NCBI RefSeq assembly: GCF_004353225.1
Contig: NZ_CP037934.1
Location: 2,728,001-2,792,000, forward strand
Length of the DNA: 64,000 nt
Direction: 5' to 3'
DNA from: Marinobacter sp. JH2
GTDB taxonomy: Bacteria; Pseudomonadota; Gammaproteobacteria; Pseudomonadales; Oleiphilaceae
Below are positions 40,460-50,288 of the stretch, one piece after another. Within the stretch, counting starts at the first letter, position 1; the number at the start of each line of letters is the position of its first letter. Under the pieces are notes generated by a model. The model saw only the letters and a program-made list of their open reading frames with translations. It was not told where the DNA came from and ran no database searches. The translations under genes were made by a program, and so were the position numbers.

Positions 40460-41197
40460 ATGAATCCAACAATCGAACTTCTGAAGTCGCACCGCTCCAT
40501 CCGCAAGTTCAAAGATCAGCAGATCCCCAAAGAGCTGTTTGAGGAGCTGATTCAGGCTGGCCAGAGCGCAGCCACGTCCAGTCACGTGCAGGCTTACACC
40601 GTAATTCATGTGGTGAACCCAGAAAGCCGAGCGCGCTTGGCGGAGCTGGCGGGCGGCCAACCCTATGTCGAAAGCGCCTCCGATTTTCTGGTGTTCTGTG
40701 CCGACATGAAACGTTCGACTGAAGCTGCCGAACGATCCGGTGCAAAGGTCACTCGTGGCATGACCGAACAACTACTCGTCGCCAGTATCGATGTTGCTTT
40801 GATGGCCCAAAACGTGGTGGTTGCGGCAGAGTCGGAAAGTCTGGGTATTTGTTACATCGGCGGCATTCGTAACAACCCGCAGGAAGTCAGCGAACTATTG
40901 CAGCTGCCCGAGCATGTCTATCCAGTATTCGGCTTGTGCCTGGGCTACCCGGACCAAAACCCGGAAGTGAAGCCGCGCCTGCCACTGGCTAGCATTTTGA
41001 AACAAGACGTCTACGACGACTCTGACGATGAAATTCAGGTTGCCGAGTTTGACGACACCATGGCCTGTTATTATCAAGAGCGTACGGGCGGCAATAAAAA
41101 CACTAACTGGTCCGAGCAGTTGAAGCCCTTATTCACCAGTAAGCTGCGCGCCCACATGAAAGAGTTTTTGAACAAACGCGGATTCGGCATTAAGTAA
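40460..41197 (+). CDS. nfsA: Oxygen-insensitive NADPH nitroreductase, NfsA family
   Basis: A 245-aa FMN-dependent enzyme of the NfsA/FRP group (about 240 aa): HRSIRKFKDQQIP at the N-terminus, AGQSAATSSHVQAYTVIHV, then GICYIGGIRNNPQEVSELL and VYPVFGLCLGYP. It reduces nitro compounds and quinones by two-electron steps. The ATG at 40460 follows GAGG. It is divergent from yebG with the LexA box between them, so some SOS influence is possible, although the box is placed for yebG. Confidence 0.93.
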   Translation: MNPTIELLKSHRSIRKFKDQQIPKELFEELIQAGQSAATSSHVQAYTVIHVVNPESRARLAELAGGQPYVESASDFLVFCADMKRSTEAAERSGAKVTRGMTEQLLVASIDVALMAQNVVVAAESESLGICYIGGIRNNPQEVSELLQLPEHVYPVFGLCLGYPDQNPEVKPRLPLASILKQDVYDDSDDEIQVAEFDDTMACYYQERTGGNKNTNWSEQLKPLFTSKLRAHMKEFLNKRGFGIK

Positions 41198-41220
41198 GTA
41201 CCGACCCGGTATGTCTGCAC

Positions 41221-41892
41221 TCAAGCGTCCTCAAGGATGAGGACAACCAACTCTTTCGGGCCATGGGCACCGTAAGCCAACACCTGCTCAATATCTGCGG
41301 TTTTCGAAGGCCCCGATATCAGCAAAAGATTGGTGGGCAAGCCCGCTGACCAACTCTGTTTTTCCATCATGCCGTACAGGTTATCTTCGATCTCACTGGC
41401 CTTCAGCAAGGCGATATGCAGCGGTGGCAACAGGCTCATCAGTCGTGGCTCATGTCGGTCTGGCCACAACACCAAGGAGCCGGTTGCGGCGATCGCGCCT
41501 GCGGTGCCGGTGATACTGGCATCCACTTGCCAGAACAGCTCTTCTTTCCACTCCTCGATCGGGCGGTCGTAGGCCAGCAGGTTTTGCTCGGCACCGGCTT
41601 TCGCCCAGAACTCCGCCAGCTGCTGCCCATGTCTGGTACCCGGTGCGTACAGCAGGTTAGCGAGCTTTCGGCTATCCAATAGTTCCTGCACCTTCGCCGG
41701 CCAATTCGCCGCAGCCAGCGTGTACACCTCAGTATGAACCGCTTCCATCAGACTGCGCAGGCGTTGGATTCGGTCTTCCGGCGGGTACTGCCAGGGCTGA
41801 GTTACCAGCGCTTCGTCGAACTCGTCGGGCCTTGGTGTTGTTCCTTCCAAACCAGCCCGGAGCTTGTTCAAGATGTTGTCGCGGGCGCTCAT
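41221..41892 (-). CDS. lutC: Lactate utilisation protein LutC (LUD domain)
   Basis: A 223-aa LUD-domain protein (SITGTAGAIAATGSLVLWP; LLISGPSKTADIEQVLAYGAHGPKELVVLIL). It is the third subunit of the LutABC L-lactate oxidation complex. Its ATG overlaps the lutB stop by 4 bp (ATGA), so the genes are coupled. No lactate permease or FadR/LldR-type regulator is present in the window. Confidence 0.93.
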   Translation of the reverse strand: MSARDNILNKLRAGLEGTTPRPDEFDEALVTQPWQYPPEDRIQRLRSLMEAVHTEVYTLAAANWPAKVQELLDSRKLANLLYAPGTRHGQQLAEFWAKAGAEQNLLAYDRPIEEWKEELFWQVDASITGTAGAIAATGSLVLWPDRHEPRLMSLLPPLHIALLKASEIEDNLYGMMEKQSWSAGLPTNLLLISGPSKTADIEQVLAYGAHGPKELVVLILEDA

Positions 41893-43346
41893 GATTGCCC
41901 TCCCTGATTCTGCTCAGCGTTAAGATGGGCTTTCGCTAAATCGTGCAAGGACCGGCGGGCCGGTATCGGTGCGGTGTGGTTCTCAGTCCAAGGGCCAAGC
42001 TTGCCGGGGGTCAGCTTGCCAAAGCGAGTTGCGGCCCAAAGCAAACCTTTGTACAACCCGGGCCGACTATTCAGCGCAGCCCAGATACGCCAAAGAGCGC
42101 GTTCCTTGCGGGAGTGCTTGGTCCCACTCCCCTTTACAACCGGCGGTTCGTCCGGGCTTTTTACGTTCTCCTGCCGCAGTCGTTGCAACAATTCCGGAAT
42201 CGGAATTTTCACCGGGCAGACTTCACCACAAGCGCCACACAATGATGAAGCGCTGGGATGATCAGGCACATGATCCAAGCCCACCATGTGCGGCGTGATA
42301 ATTTTGCCAATCGGCCCGGGATACACTTCACCATAGGTATGGCCGCCGACCCGCGTATACACAGGACAGTGGTTCATGCAGGCACCGCATCGGATACAGT
42401 TCAAAGTCTGGCGCATTTGCGCGTCAGCAAAGGCCCCGCTTCGGCCGTTATCCAGAAGCACCAAATACACCTCTTCCGGGCCGTCCAGTTCGTCTGGCTT
42501 GCGGGGGCCGGAGATCATGTTGACGTAAGTGGTGATCGGTTGGCCCAATGCCGAGCGCGTCAACAAGGACAATAGCGGCACCACATCACGCAGGTTGGCC
42601 ACCACCTTCTCGATCCCGGTGACCGCCACATGCACCGGCGGAACCGTCGTGCTCATGCGCCCGTTACCTTCGTTTTCCACCAATAGCAGGGTGCCGGTTT
42701 CCGCGATGGCAAAGTTGACGCCCGATACGCCTACATCGGCTTCCAGGAACTTTTTACGCAGCGTACGTCGGCCAATCTGAATCAGCTCGTTCACATCGTC
42801 GGTTTCTTCCACGCCCAGTTTATTGTGGAAAAGCTGCGACACTTGCCGCCTATTTTTATGAATCGCGGGCATGATGATGTGAGATGGCTTCTCACCATCG
42901 AGCTGGACGATGTACTCCCCCATATCGGACTCCAGGCACTCGATACCCCGATCCGCCAGATAGTCGTTCATCTCCATCTCTTCGCTGACCATGGACTTGC
43001 CTTTTACCACCTGCGAGCCCTGTTTTGATTCGATGATGGAATGGACAATGCGGTTGGCTTCTTCGGTGGTTTCAGCCCAGTGCACGTGGACGCCGTTTTC
43101 TGTGAGTTTGTCTTCCAGTTGCTCCAGCGCATCCGGTAATTGGGACAAGGCCCGGGCTTTGATGTGATTGCCCAGCTCCCTCAACCGCTCACGCTCCTGC
43201 TCATCAGGAAAAGCGTCGGCTCGTTTTTGCATCAACGAGTCCATAGCGACACGGAAATTGGTCCGCAGCTGACTGTCCGCTAAAGCTTCTGTGGCGCGGC
43301 CCCGGAAGCTGCTGGTGAGTTCTGTCATGGGGATGCGTTGGCTCAT
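41889..43346 (-). CDS. lutB: Lactate utilisation iron-sulfur protein LutB
   Basis: A 485-aa protein: N-terminal LUD domain (about 60-290; NGVHVHWAETTEEANRIV, FAIAETGTLLLVENEGNGR) followed by two [4Fe-4S] motifs, CIRCGACMNHCPVY and CGACGEVCPVKIP, and a C-terminal DUF3390-like tail. It works with LutA and LutC to oxidise L-lactate to pyruvate. The start is the ATG at 43346, which overlaps the lutA stop (ATGA); an upstream in-frame reading inside lutA is not needed. Confidence 0.94.
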   Translation of the reverse strand: MSQRIPMTELTSSFRGRATEALADSQLRTNFRVAMDSLMQKRADAFPDEQERERLRELGNHIKARALSQLPDALEQLEDKLTENGVHVHWAETTEEANRIVHSIIESKQGSQVVKGKSMVSEEMEMNDYLADRGIECLESDMGEYIVQLDGEKPSHIIMPAIHKNRRQVSQLFHNKLGVEETDDVNELIQIGRRTLRKKFLEADVGVSGVNFAIAETGTLLLVENEGNGRMSTTVPPVHVAVTGIEKVVANLRDVVPLLSLLTRSALGQPITTYVNMISGPRKPDELDGPEEVYLVLLDNGRSGAFADAQMRQTLNCIRCGACMNHCPVYTRVGGHTYGEVYPGPIGKIITPHMVGLDHVPDHPSASSLCGACGEVCPVKIPIPELLQRLRQENVKSPDEPPVVKGSGTKHSRKERALWRIWAALNSRPGLYKGLLWAATRFGKLTPGKLGPWTENHTAPIPARRSLHDLAKAHLNAEQNQGGQS

Positions 43347-44170
43347 GATCCACCCTCGCCACTGATTCTCTCCCACAGAAAACTGGCCAGATGCCGGCCT
43401 CGGAAAGTCTGCTTTTGCTTATCCAACGAGCCATTGATATTCAGCAGGCATCCGCCATCGGCGGTCACCATTTCGACTGCCCCGCTGTCCCGCAAGGCTC
43501 GAGTTTTATCGAGTACCATCGCGCCAGACACTTCCGGCATGCGCACAGAGAAGGTGCCACCAAAACCACAGCATTCACTTTCGTGGTTGTGCTCCAGCCT
43601 TTCCACATTATCCAGTTTGGCCAGCAATTCCCGAGCATGCAGGTGGGTGTTCATTTCCCGGCGAGCAGAGCAAGACGTGTGCAAGGCAATCTGCGTTGAT
43701 TGGCCTAAATCCTTCCATTCAACCTTGCACACATGCAGAAAAAACTCGATCAGCTCAAACGTTCGGCCAGCTAAATCCTCGACCCGTTTCAGCGTTTCTG
43801 GCTCCTCCGCAAAGACTTCACGATAGTGCTGGCGAAACATGCCGGCGCAAGATCCGGAAGGCACCACCACCGGCAAGCCGTTATCCAGCACATCCAGTTG
43901 GGAACGGGCAACGTCCCTCGCCTCGTTCACATAACCGGAGGTCCAGGCCGGCTGACCGCAACAGGATTGTTCCTGTGGAAAATGCACCCGAATACCTTCG
44001 CGTTCCAACAAACGAATGGCATCCAGCCCGGCTTCAGGAAAAAACAGGTCCACCACGCAGGTTCCAAACAGTGTCACCTCGGCGGGCTTCGCTGGGTACT
44101 CTCTTGGGGCAGGCCTTGCTGGCGCGACCCGGGTGGCATTGGGTGCGGCATCGTAGAACCGTTCACTCAT
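43343..44170 (-). CDS. lutA: Lactate utilisation protein LutA (CCG-domain Fe-S oxidoreductase)
   Basis: A 275-aa protein with two cysteine-rich CCG domains (SCCGQPAWTSGY and SECCGFGGTFSV, each with earlier Cys), as in LutA and GlpC/HdrB. About 25 residues more than usual precede the first conserved strand (VTLFGTCVVDLFFPEAGLDA). Its ATG overlaps the stop of the upstream mscS gene by 4 bp, so the lut genes are coupled to the channel gene. Confidence 0.94.
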   Translation of the reverse strand: MSERFYDAAPNATRVAPARPAPREYPAKPAEVTLFGTCVVDLFFPEAGLDAIRLLEREGIRVHFPQEQSCCGQPAWTSGYVNEARDVARSQLDVLDNGLPVVVPSGSCAGMFRQHYREVFAEEPETLKRVEDLAGRTFELIEFFLHVCKVEWKDLGQSTQIALHTSCSARREMNTHLHARELLAKLDNVERLEHNHESECCGFGGTFSVRMPEVSGAMVLDKTRALRDSGAVEMVTADGGCLLNINGSLDKQKQTFRGRHLASFLWERISGEGGS

Positions 44171-45339
44171 GCGTTATCACCTCCGGACTCTGTGGCACGA
44201 TCTCTGCAATTTTTGGAGTAAAGCTGCTCGATCAGCGGCTTCAAGCCTTTAGCTTCATCAACAAAAAGCTGAAGATGCGGGAAAGGTATTTCGATACCGA
44301 CCTCATCCAGTGTCTCTTTAATCTGCTCCAACACGTCCGCCATGATGGTTGGCTGCACATCCAGGTTATCCGGTGTAATCCAGATTTTAACTTCCAGATC
44401 CACCGAGGAATCGCCCAGATTTTTAAGCACCACCCGTGGCTCCAAGCCCGGTGACTGCAGCACTTCCGGGTGCGCCATAAGCACCGGCATAATCACGTCT
44501 CTCGCCGCCTTGGCCGATTCTTTGTAAGCAATACCCACCGAAATATTGAGTCTGGTAGCGCCTTCGGCACTGTAATTAACGATCTCCGAAGAAGCGACAC
44601 TGTCATTGGGAATCATGGTAAAGATGTTGTCGCGAGTCCGCAGCCACGTGGTGCGCAACGCAATTTTCACCACCTTGCCATCCTGGCCATTAATGGTGAC
44701 CCAATCACCAATACGAAACGGTCGCTCGATCAACAAAGTAATACCGGCAATAAAGTTAGAAAGCGTCGACTGAGCTGCAAATCCCACGGCTATACCGACA
44801 ATCCCCAGGCCCGCCACAATCGACAACAGGTCAAAACCGAATTGTGCGAGGATAGTGACCACCGCAAAGGTCGTCATCACCACCGACAACACATTGCCCG
44901 CCAACTGCTGAATAGATGCATCCAACCGGTTTCGGCGCAGCGTTTCGGCGGTCACGCGACGGATAACCAACCAGGCCACGTAGAAACCCAGCGCCAGCAA
45001 ACCCGCCCTCGCGACCGCTTTTAAGAATTCAACTCCCGCTCCGAATTGCGCCAGTATCACCAACAAGGCACCCAGCCCGGTTAAATACCTTAGCCCGCTT
45101 CTCCCGTGTTTAAAGGTAGAGCTATCAACATTGCGCTTACCGACCACCAGCCGAATAAGCCCAATCAACACCAAGTACACCCCGAAAAACAAAGCCAAAT
45201 ACAGAATCGAAATCAGCATCTGACTGAGAACGTACGCTCCCACCTCACGCCATTCATACTCGTGGCCGCCAAAGGCACTCAGCGTATCCCCAAGGTTTTT
45301 CTTTAATTGCTCGACCACGACTTCCGTAAATTCGATCAT
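44167..45339 (-). CDS. MscS-family mechanosensitive channel
   Basis: A 390-aa membrane protein. An N-terminal region with four hydrophobic segments (about 30-175) leads into the MscS core: pore helix with LGIVGIAVGFAAQSTLSNFIAG, then the beta domain ERPFRIGDWVTINGQDGKV and TTWLRTRDNIFTMIPN, and a C-terminal alpha/beta domain (SVDLEVKIW). It opens under membrane tension to release solutes. ATG at 45339 is chosen over the adjacent TTG, with AGGG upstream. It is the first gene of the transcript that includes lutABC, an unusual partnership. Confidence 0.93.
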   Translation of the reverse strand: MIEFTEVVVEQLKKNLGDTLSAFGGHEYEWREVGAYVLSQMLISILYLALFFGVYLVLIGLIRLVVGKRNVDSSTFKHGRSGLRYLTGLGALLVILAQFGAGVEFLKAVARAGLLALGFYVAWLVIRRVTAETLRRNRLDASIQQLAGNVLSVVMTTFAVVTILAQFGFDLLSIVAGLGIVGIAVGFAAQSTLSNFIAGITLLIERPFRIGDWVTINGQDGKVVKIALRTTWLRTRDNIFTMIPNDSVASSEIVNYSAEGATRLNISVGIAYKESAKAARDVIMPVLMAHPEVLQSPGLEPRVVLKNLGDSSVDLEVKIWITPDNLDVQPTIMADVLEQIKETLDEVGIEIPFPHLQLFVDEAKGLKPLIEQLYSKNCRDRATESGGDNA

Positions 45340-45524
45340 CAACCCTGTCCTTCAACAAATGAGCGCGGAAGACTTTCAAACTATCGTTGGGGCAAGTGCT
45401 TGCGCAATACATATATAGTAGCGGATTCTCGACTAACCATTTCCAGTGGAGCCCTTGAAGAGTTTTCCCATCGACGCCATGTTGAGATGGTAACGTCACA
45501 CCTTTCTCATGATCCGGGAGCTAC

Positions 45525-46523
45525 ATGACCAAAAAACTCGACTATTCGCTACTTGAGCTGGCCTCCGTCCGCGAAGGTGATTCCGTTTCCAGCACATTAG
45601 CGAACAGCGTTGCCTACGCCCAGCACGCTGAAAACCTGGGTTTCAAACGCTTCTGGCTGGCCGAACATCACAATATGGAAGGCATCACCAGCTCCGCGAC
45701 CTCGGTGTTGGTGGGCCACATCGCTGGCAAAACCAAGAGTATTCGAGTCGGCTCCGGCGGTGTCATGCTGCCTAACCATCCGCCGCTGGTCATTGCCGAA
45801 CAGTTCGGCACGCTGGAGTGTGTCTACCCGGGCCGCATTGACTTGGGGCTTGGCCGCGCGCCAGGAACCGACCAGATTACCGCCCGCGCTTTGCGCCGGG
45901 ATGGCATTGGTGCCGAGCAGTTCCCGGAAGATGTTGCACACCTGCAAAATTTGCTTGGCCCATTACAGCCCGGACAACAAGTCAAAGCCATTCCGGGCGC
46001 CGGCACCAACGTACCCATCTGGCTGTTGGGTTCCAGTCTGTACAGCGCACAGCTGGCCGCCATGCGCGGGCTGCCCTATGCCTTCGCCGGGCATTTTGCG
46101 CCGCGTTTGTACCGGGAAGCTCTGCGAGTATACCGCGACAACTTCCAGCCCTCGGAACAGCTCCAACAGCCTTACGCCATGCTGGCGATTCCGGCCATAC
46201 CGGCTGACTCCATGAACGAAGCCAAACGCCTGACCACCACCAGTTACCAGCGTATTCTGGCACTGTTCCGCGGGCAGCCGTTGTGGATGAAGCCACCCGT
46301 CGACTCCATGGATGGCCTGTGGAACACCGCCGAAGAAGCCGGTGTCAAAGATTTCCTAGGCTTACAAGTACTCGGCAACTCGGCCGACATTACACAACAG
46401 CTTGATACCTTGCTGTCCGATATCGAAGTCGAGGAACTGATGTTTACCGTCGATATTTACGAGCCAGAGAAACGCCAACATGCACTCAACATTCTAGCCG
46501 AGAGTTTATCCAATGAAGGATGA
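45525..46523 (+). CDS. Luciferase-like (LLM class) flavin-dependent monooxygenase
   Basis: A 332-aa protein of the bacterial luciferase-like family, MsnO8/YhbW branch: [67 protein letters not shown] and [14 protein letters not shown]. It is a TIM-barrel enzyme using reduced FMN; natural substrates of this branch are mostly unknown. The GGGAG ribosome site is well placed. It overlaps the following hydrolase gene by 11 bp and is divergent from mscS. Confidence 0.92.
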   Translation: MTKKLDYSLLELASVREGDSVSSTLANSVAYAQHAENLGFKRFWLAEHHNMEGITSSATSVLVGHIAGKTKSIRVGSGGVMLPNHPPLVIAEQFGTLECVYPGRIDLGLGRAPGTDQITARALRRDGIGAEQFPEDVAHLQNLLGPLQPGQQVKAIPGAGTNVPIWLLGSSLYSAQLAAMRGLPYAFAGHFAPRLYREALRVYRDNFQPSEQLQQPYAMLAIPAIPADSMNEAKRLTTTSYQRILALFRGQPLWMKPPVDSMDGLWNTAEEAGVKDFLGLQVLGNSADITQQLDTLLSDIEVEELMFTVDIYEPEKRQHALNILAESLSNEG

Positions 46524-47052
46524 TCGCTTTTTCGTGTTTCTGTCTCACGGGCTGGAAAGCGGCCCGAAAGGCACAAAAGTTCAAGCCATGAAAGCCGTCG
46601 CTGAAGAATTCCCCGGCGTTATCGCTGAGGCGATCGACCACACCAGTACCAGAGACCCGGAAACCCGCCTTCAACAAATGCGGGACGCTATGAACGCCGC
46701 AGGGGCCACTCCGGCACGCACTATTCTGGCCGGCTCCAGCATGGGCGGCTGGGTTTGTGCCCAAACCAGTGCCAACACGCCGGTACTGGGTTGTTTTCTC
46801 CTGGCCCCGGCGCTTGCCTTGGCGAAGTACCCGCAATCCAGCCCGACCCTTCAGGCCGAACACGTAAAAATCATTCATGGTTGGAACGACGATGTTGTGC
46901 CGGTTATGCCCGTTCTTGAGCTCGCCCATCAACAGCAGCTGGAAACCTTGGTTTTAGCCGACGGACATCGGCTTGAAAACAGCGTAGGCAGGGTATCGGG
47001 AGAGTTTCGGCGGTTCCTGAAAACGTGTCTAGCAGAACAGAATCCGGACTAA
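46513..47052 (+). CDS. Small alpha/beta hydrolase (YqiA/YcfP-like)
   Basis: A 179-aa compact alpha/beta hydrolase. Nucleophile elbow GSSMGGW, acid in HGWNDDVVP, and histidine in DGHRLE complete a Ser-Asp-His triad. The N-terminal [18 protein letters not shown] holds the oxyanion region. The cap domain is absent, as in YqiA-type esterases. Substrate unknown. It overlaps the luciferase-like gene by 11 bp, so both are made together and may act on one substrate. Confidence 0.87.
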   Translation: MKDDRFFVFLSHGLESGPKGTKVQAMKAVAEEFPGVIAEAIDHTSTRDPETRLQQMRDAMNAAGATPARTILAGSSMGGWVCAQTSANTPVLGCFLLAPALALAKYPQSSPTLQAEHVKIIHGWNDDVVPVMPVLELAHQQQLETLVLADGHRLENSVGRVSGEFRRFLKTCLAEQNPD

Positions 47053-47193
47053 AATCAGAGCGTTGCACACTCCCGCTATTCGCTTTTTCATTTATTCTAA
47101 TTTTGGCTGTTTCCTTGCGAAAACCGCTTTGTTTTGCCAGTCTTTATAAAGTTAACAAGGAACTAACTAAAAAAAGCGAGCGGAGATCACGTA

Positions 47194-48222
47194 ATGAACA
47201 GCACAAACAAATTCCGGAAACTGGTCGGTATTTCAGCTTTGGCTTTTGCCGGGCTGACCGCTGCCAACGCAGTAAATGCCGCCAACTGGCGTTACGCCCA
47301 CGAAGAATACGAGGGTGATGTTCAAGACGTTTACGCCTACAAATTCAAAGAGTACATCGAAGAGAACTCAGACCACACATTGCAGGTCTTCCGCTTTGGT
47401 GAGCTGGGTGAGTCTGATGACATCATGGAGCAGACCCAGGCAGGCATCCTGAATTTCGTGAATCAGTCCCCTGGCTTCACCGGTTCACTGATTCCTGAAG
47501 CTCAGATTTTCTTCATCCCTTACCTGCTGCCGACCGACATGGGTACGGTGATCGACTTTTTCCGTGAGTCCAAGGCGATCAACGAAGATTTCCCCAAACT
47601 CTATTCCGAACAAGGTCTGGAGTTGTTGAAGATGTACCCGGAAGGCGAATTCGTGGTCACCGTGGATGAGCCGGTGACATCGCCAGAAGAATTTAAGAAC
47701 AAAAAGATCCGGGTGATGACTAACCCGCTGTTGTCTGAAACCTATTCCGCGTTTGGTGCCACCCCCACGCCTCTGCCTTGGGGTGAAGTTTACGGCGCGT
47801 TGCAAACCAACATGATTCAAGGTCAAGAAAACCCAATTTTCTGGATTGAATCTGGCGGCCTGTACGAAGTATCCCCGAACCTGGTTTTCACAGGCCACGG
47901 CTGGTTCACCACCGCCATGATGGCGAACCAGAACTTCTACAACGGTTTGTCTGACGAAGACAAAAAGCTGGTGCAAGACGCCGCTGACTTCGCCTTTGAA
48001 GAAATCATCGATCACATCGATGGCCTGGCAGATGAAGCACTTGAGAAGATTGTCGAAAAAGGTGATGACGTTACCGTTACCCGTCTGAACGAAGAACAGA
48101 TTGAAGCGTTCCGTAAACGGGCACCTCAAGTTGAAGAAAAATTCATCGAGATGACTGGCGACGGCGGCAAGAAACTCCTCAAGCAATTCAAAGCCGACCT
48201 TGAAGCTGTTAAAGGCGAATAA
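47194..48222 (+). CDS. teaA: Ectoine/hydroxyectoine-binding TRAP protein TeaA
   Basis: A 342-aa periplasmic DctP-type protein with a signal peptide (cleaved probably after AVNA). The mature part starts NWRYAHEEYEGDVQDV and continues FGELGESDDIMEQTQ, QSPGFTGSLIP, PTPLPWGEVYG and GQENPIFWIESGGLYEVSPN. I recognise these from Halomonas elongata TeaA, whose structure with ectoine is known; identity looks high over the whole length. It delivers ectoine to TeaBC with a sodium gradient. The start has CGGAG nine bases upstream. Ectoine specificity is inferred from similarity. Confidence 0.9.
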   Translation: MNSTNKFRKLVGISALAFAGLTAANAVNAANWRYAHEEYEGDVQDVYAYKFKEYIEENSDHTLQVFRFGELGESDDIMEQTQAGILNFVNQSPGFTGSLIPEAQIFFIPYLLPTDMGTVIDFFRESKAINEDFPKLYSEQGLELLKMYPEGEFVVTVDEPVTSPEEFKNKKIRVMTNPLLSETYSAFGATPTPLPWGEVYGALQTNMIQGQENPIFWIESGGLYEVSPNLVFTGHGWFTTAMMANQNFYNGLSDEDKKLVQDAADFAFEEIIDHIDGLADEALEKIVEKGDDVTVTRLNEEQIEAFRKRAPQVEEKFIEMTGDGGKKLLKQFKADLEAVKGE

Positions 48223-48233
48223 ACGGCAGGTTC

Positions 48234-48259
48234 CAAAGGGTGGCTCTGGCCACCCTTTG
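48234..48259 (+). terminator. Intercistronic hairpin between teaA and teaB
   Basis: Perfect 11-bp arms CAAAGGGTGGC (48234-48244) and GCCACCCTTTG (48249-48259) around TCTG, 12 bp after teaA. It has no long T-run. Such hairpins commonly reduce read-through or protect the binding-protein mRNA so that it is made in excess over the permease. Confidence 0.75.
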
Positions 48260-48334
48260 TTGTCCGGCTAAGGTTTAAATCTGCCCCGTCGTGTGCTTTA
48301 ACCGCCGGGAGCAATTAGTTGTGGAGCACCACCC

Positions 48335-48931
48335 ATGTCTGAGCATCCTCAAGAGGCTGTTGAAGACGATACCGGCACCTATGAATCCGGTTTACCCGGC
48401 ATCCTTGGCACCATCGACGAATGGATAGCCAAAACCGAAGCAGTCATGCTGGCTGCTGGCGTTATCCTGATGGCCATCAACACCTGCATTAACGTTATAG
48501 GCCGTTTTGTTTTCGGAGAAGGTTTGTTTTTCTCCGGCGAGATCAACCGAATCCTCATTATTCTGATCACCTTCGCCGGCATTGGTTATGCCGCTAGGCA
48601 CGGTCGCCATATTCGCATGTCAGCGGTCTACGATGCTTTTCCTGCCAGTGGCCGCAAAGTTCTGATGATCGTCATCGCACTCTTCACATCCGTTGTTATG
48701 TTTTTCCTGTGTTACTACTCATACGGCTACATCGAAACACTGCACGGCCGGGGCCGAATCCTGCCGGCCTTGGGCCTTCCCATTTGGTGGATTTATATCT
48801 GGGCACCTATCGGCTTTGCCATAACGGGCATTCAGTACTTCCTCACCGCCATCAAGAACTTCACCAGCAAGGATGTTTACCTTTCAACAGGGGTAGTTGA
48901 CGGTTATGCCGACACAGAATCGGAAGTTTAA
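48335..48931 (+). CDS. teaB: TRAP transporter small permease TeaB (DctQ)
   Basis: A 198-aa inner-membrane protein with four hydrophobic helices and the DctQ pattern (NVIGRFVFGEGLFFSGEINRILIILITFAGIGYAARHGRHIRM). The cytoplasmic N-terminus of about 35 residues is acidic. With the large permease TeaC it forms the membrane unit of the ectoine TRAP system. 112 bp after teaA, 38 bp before teaC. Confidence 0.9.
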   Translation: MSEHPQEAVEDDTGTYESGLPGILGTIDEWIAKTEAVMLAAGVILMAINTCINVIGRFVFGEGLFFSGEINRILIILITFAGIGYAARHGRHIRMSAVYDAFPASGRKVLMIVIALFTSVVMFFLCYYSYGYIETLHGRGRILPALGLPIWWIYIWAPIGFAITGIQYFLTAIKNFTSKDVYLSTGVVDGYADTESEV

Positions 48932-48969
48932 AAGCAGCACAAACCTGGAAGGTTGAGGACACGCATACT

Positions 48970-50256
48970 ATGGCAACTATTATGATGCTCATCATGATCG
49001 GGCTGCTGCTTCTGGGCTTCCCGATGATGATTCCGCTAATCACCGCTGCGGTGGTTGGTTTTGTAATGATGTTTGACGGATTCGGCCAGATGGGCACCTT
49101 CATCCAACAGATGATGGGCGGCATCCGGCCGGCGTCGTTGATCGCAGTACCGATGTTTATTCTGGCAGCCGACATTATGACTCGGGGACAGTCTGCAGAC
49201 CGGCTGATCAACATGGTCATGTCGTTTATCGGTCACGTTAAAGGCGGGCTGGCGATCAGTACCGCTACCTCCTGCACCTTATTCGGTGCGGTATCTGGCT
49301 CAACTCAGGCAACGGTGGTTGCAGTGGGTTCGCCATTGCGCCCGAAGATGCTGAAGGCCGGTTACTCTGACTCCTTTACCTTGGCCTTGATCATTAACGC
49401 CAGTGACATCGCGTTTCTAATCCCGCCCAGTATCGGGATGATTATCTACGGGGTTATTTCGGAAACTTCTATTGCCGAATTGTTCATTGCAGGCATTGGC
49501 CCGGGCTTGTTAATCCTGTTTATGTTTTCGGTGTACTGCCTGATTTATGCGTACAAGAACAACGTGCCCACGGAAGAAAAAGCCAGCTGGAAACAGCGTG
49601 CACTGTCGGTACGGGATGCCTCTTGGCCACTGATGTTCCCGGTCATTATTGTCGGCGGTATTTACGGTGGCATTTTCAGCCCTACGGAAGCAGCCGCCGT
49701 GTGCGTGCTTTATGCATTTCTGTTGGAATTCGTGATTTTCCGTTCGCTGAAACTTACCGATGTTTACCGGATTGCCAAATCAACCGGCCTGATCACCGCC
49801 GTGGTCTTCATTCTCGTTGCTGTAGGTAACGGTTTCTCCTGGATCATCTCCTTTGCCCAGATTCCGCAAGCCATCCTCGAATCCGTTGGCGTCAACGAAG
49901 CGGGGCCTGTCGGGGTTCTGATCGCCATTTGTGTCGCGTTTTTCGTCGCCTGTATGTTTGTTGACCCCATCGTGGTGATTCTGGTGCTCACTCCGATTTT
50001 CGCGCCCGCGATCCAGGCTACGGGTCTGGACCCGGTTCTGGTGGGTGTTCTGATCACTTTGCAGGTGGCCATTGGCTCTGCCACACCGCCCTTCGGTTGC
50101 GATATATTCACCGCAATTGCGATTTTCAAACGGCCGTACCTGGAAGTTATCCGTGGCACACCGCCGTTTATTTTCATGCTGGTGGCAGCCGCTGGCTTGA
50201 TCATCGCCTTCCCGCAAATTGCGTTGTTCCTGAGGGATCTGGCTTACCCGCAGTAA
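48970..50256 (+). CDS. teaC: TRAP transporter large permease TeaC (DctM)
   Basis: A 428-aa membrane protein of the DctM family, about 12 hydrophobic segments, with the family blocks GAVSGSTQATVVAVGSPLRPKM, FLIPPSIGMIIYGVISETSI and GGIFSPTEAAAVCVLYA. It moves the substrate across the inner membrane with sodium ions. Third gene of the tea operon; teaD follows 32 bp later with AGGAGA upstream. Confidence 0.93.
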   Translation: MATIMMLIMIGLLLLGFPMMIPLITAAVVGFVMMFDGFGQMGTFIQQMMGGIRPASLIAVPMFILAADIMTRGQSADRLINMVMSFIGHVKGGLAISTATSCTLFGAVSGSTQATVVAVGSPLRPKMLKAGYSDSFTLALIINASDIAFLIPPSIGMIIYGVISETSIAELFIAGIGPGLLILFMFSVYCLIYAYKNNVPTEEKASWKQRALSVRDASWPLMFPVIIVGGIYGGIFSPTEAAAVCVLYAFLLEFVIFRSLKLTDVYRIAKSTGLITAVVFILVAVGNGFSWIISFAQIPQAILESVGVNEAGPVGVLIAICVAFFVACMFVDPIVVILVLTPIFAPAIQATGLDPVLVGVLITLQVAIGSATPPFGCDIFTAIAIFKRPYLEVIRGTPPFIFMLVAAAGLIIAFPQIALFLRDLAYPQ

Positions 50257-50288
50257 GCCGGATACCCGGCCAATAACAGGAGACTGCT

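Noticed and set aside
47485..48186. Minus-strand frame of 233 residues
   Set aside because: Antisense to teaA; a shadow of its codon bias.
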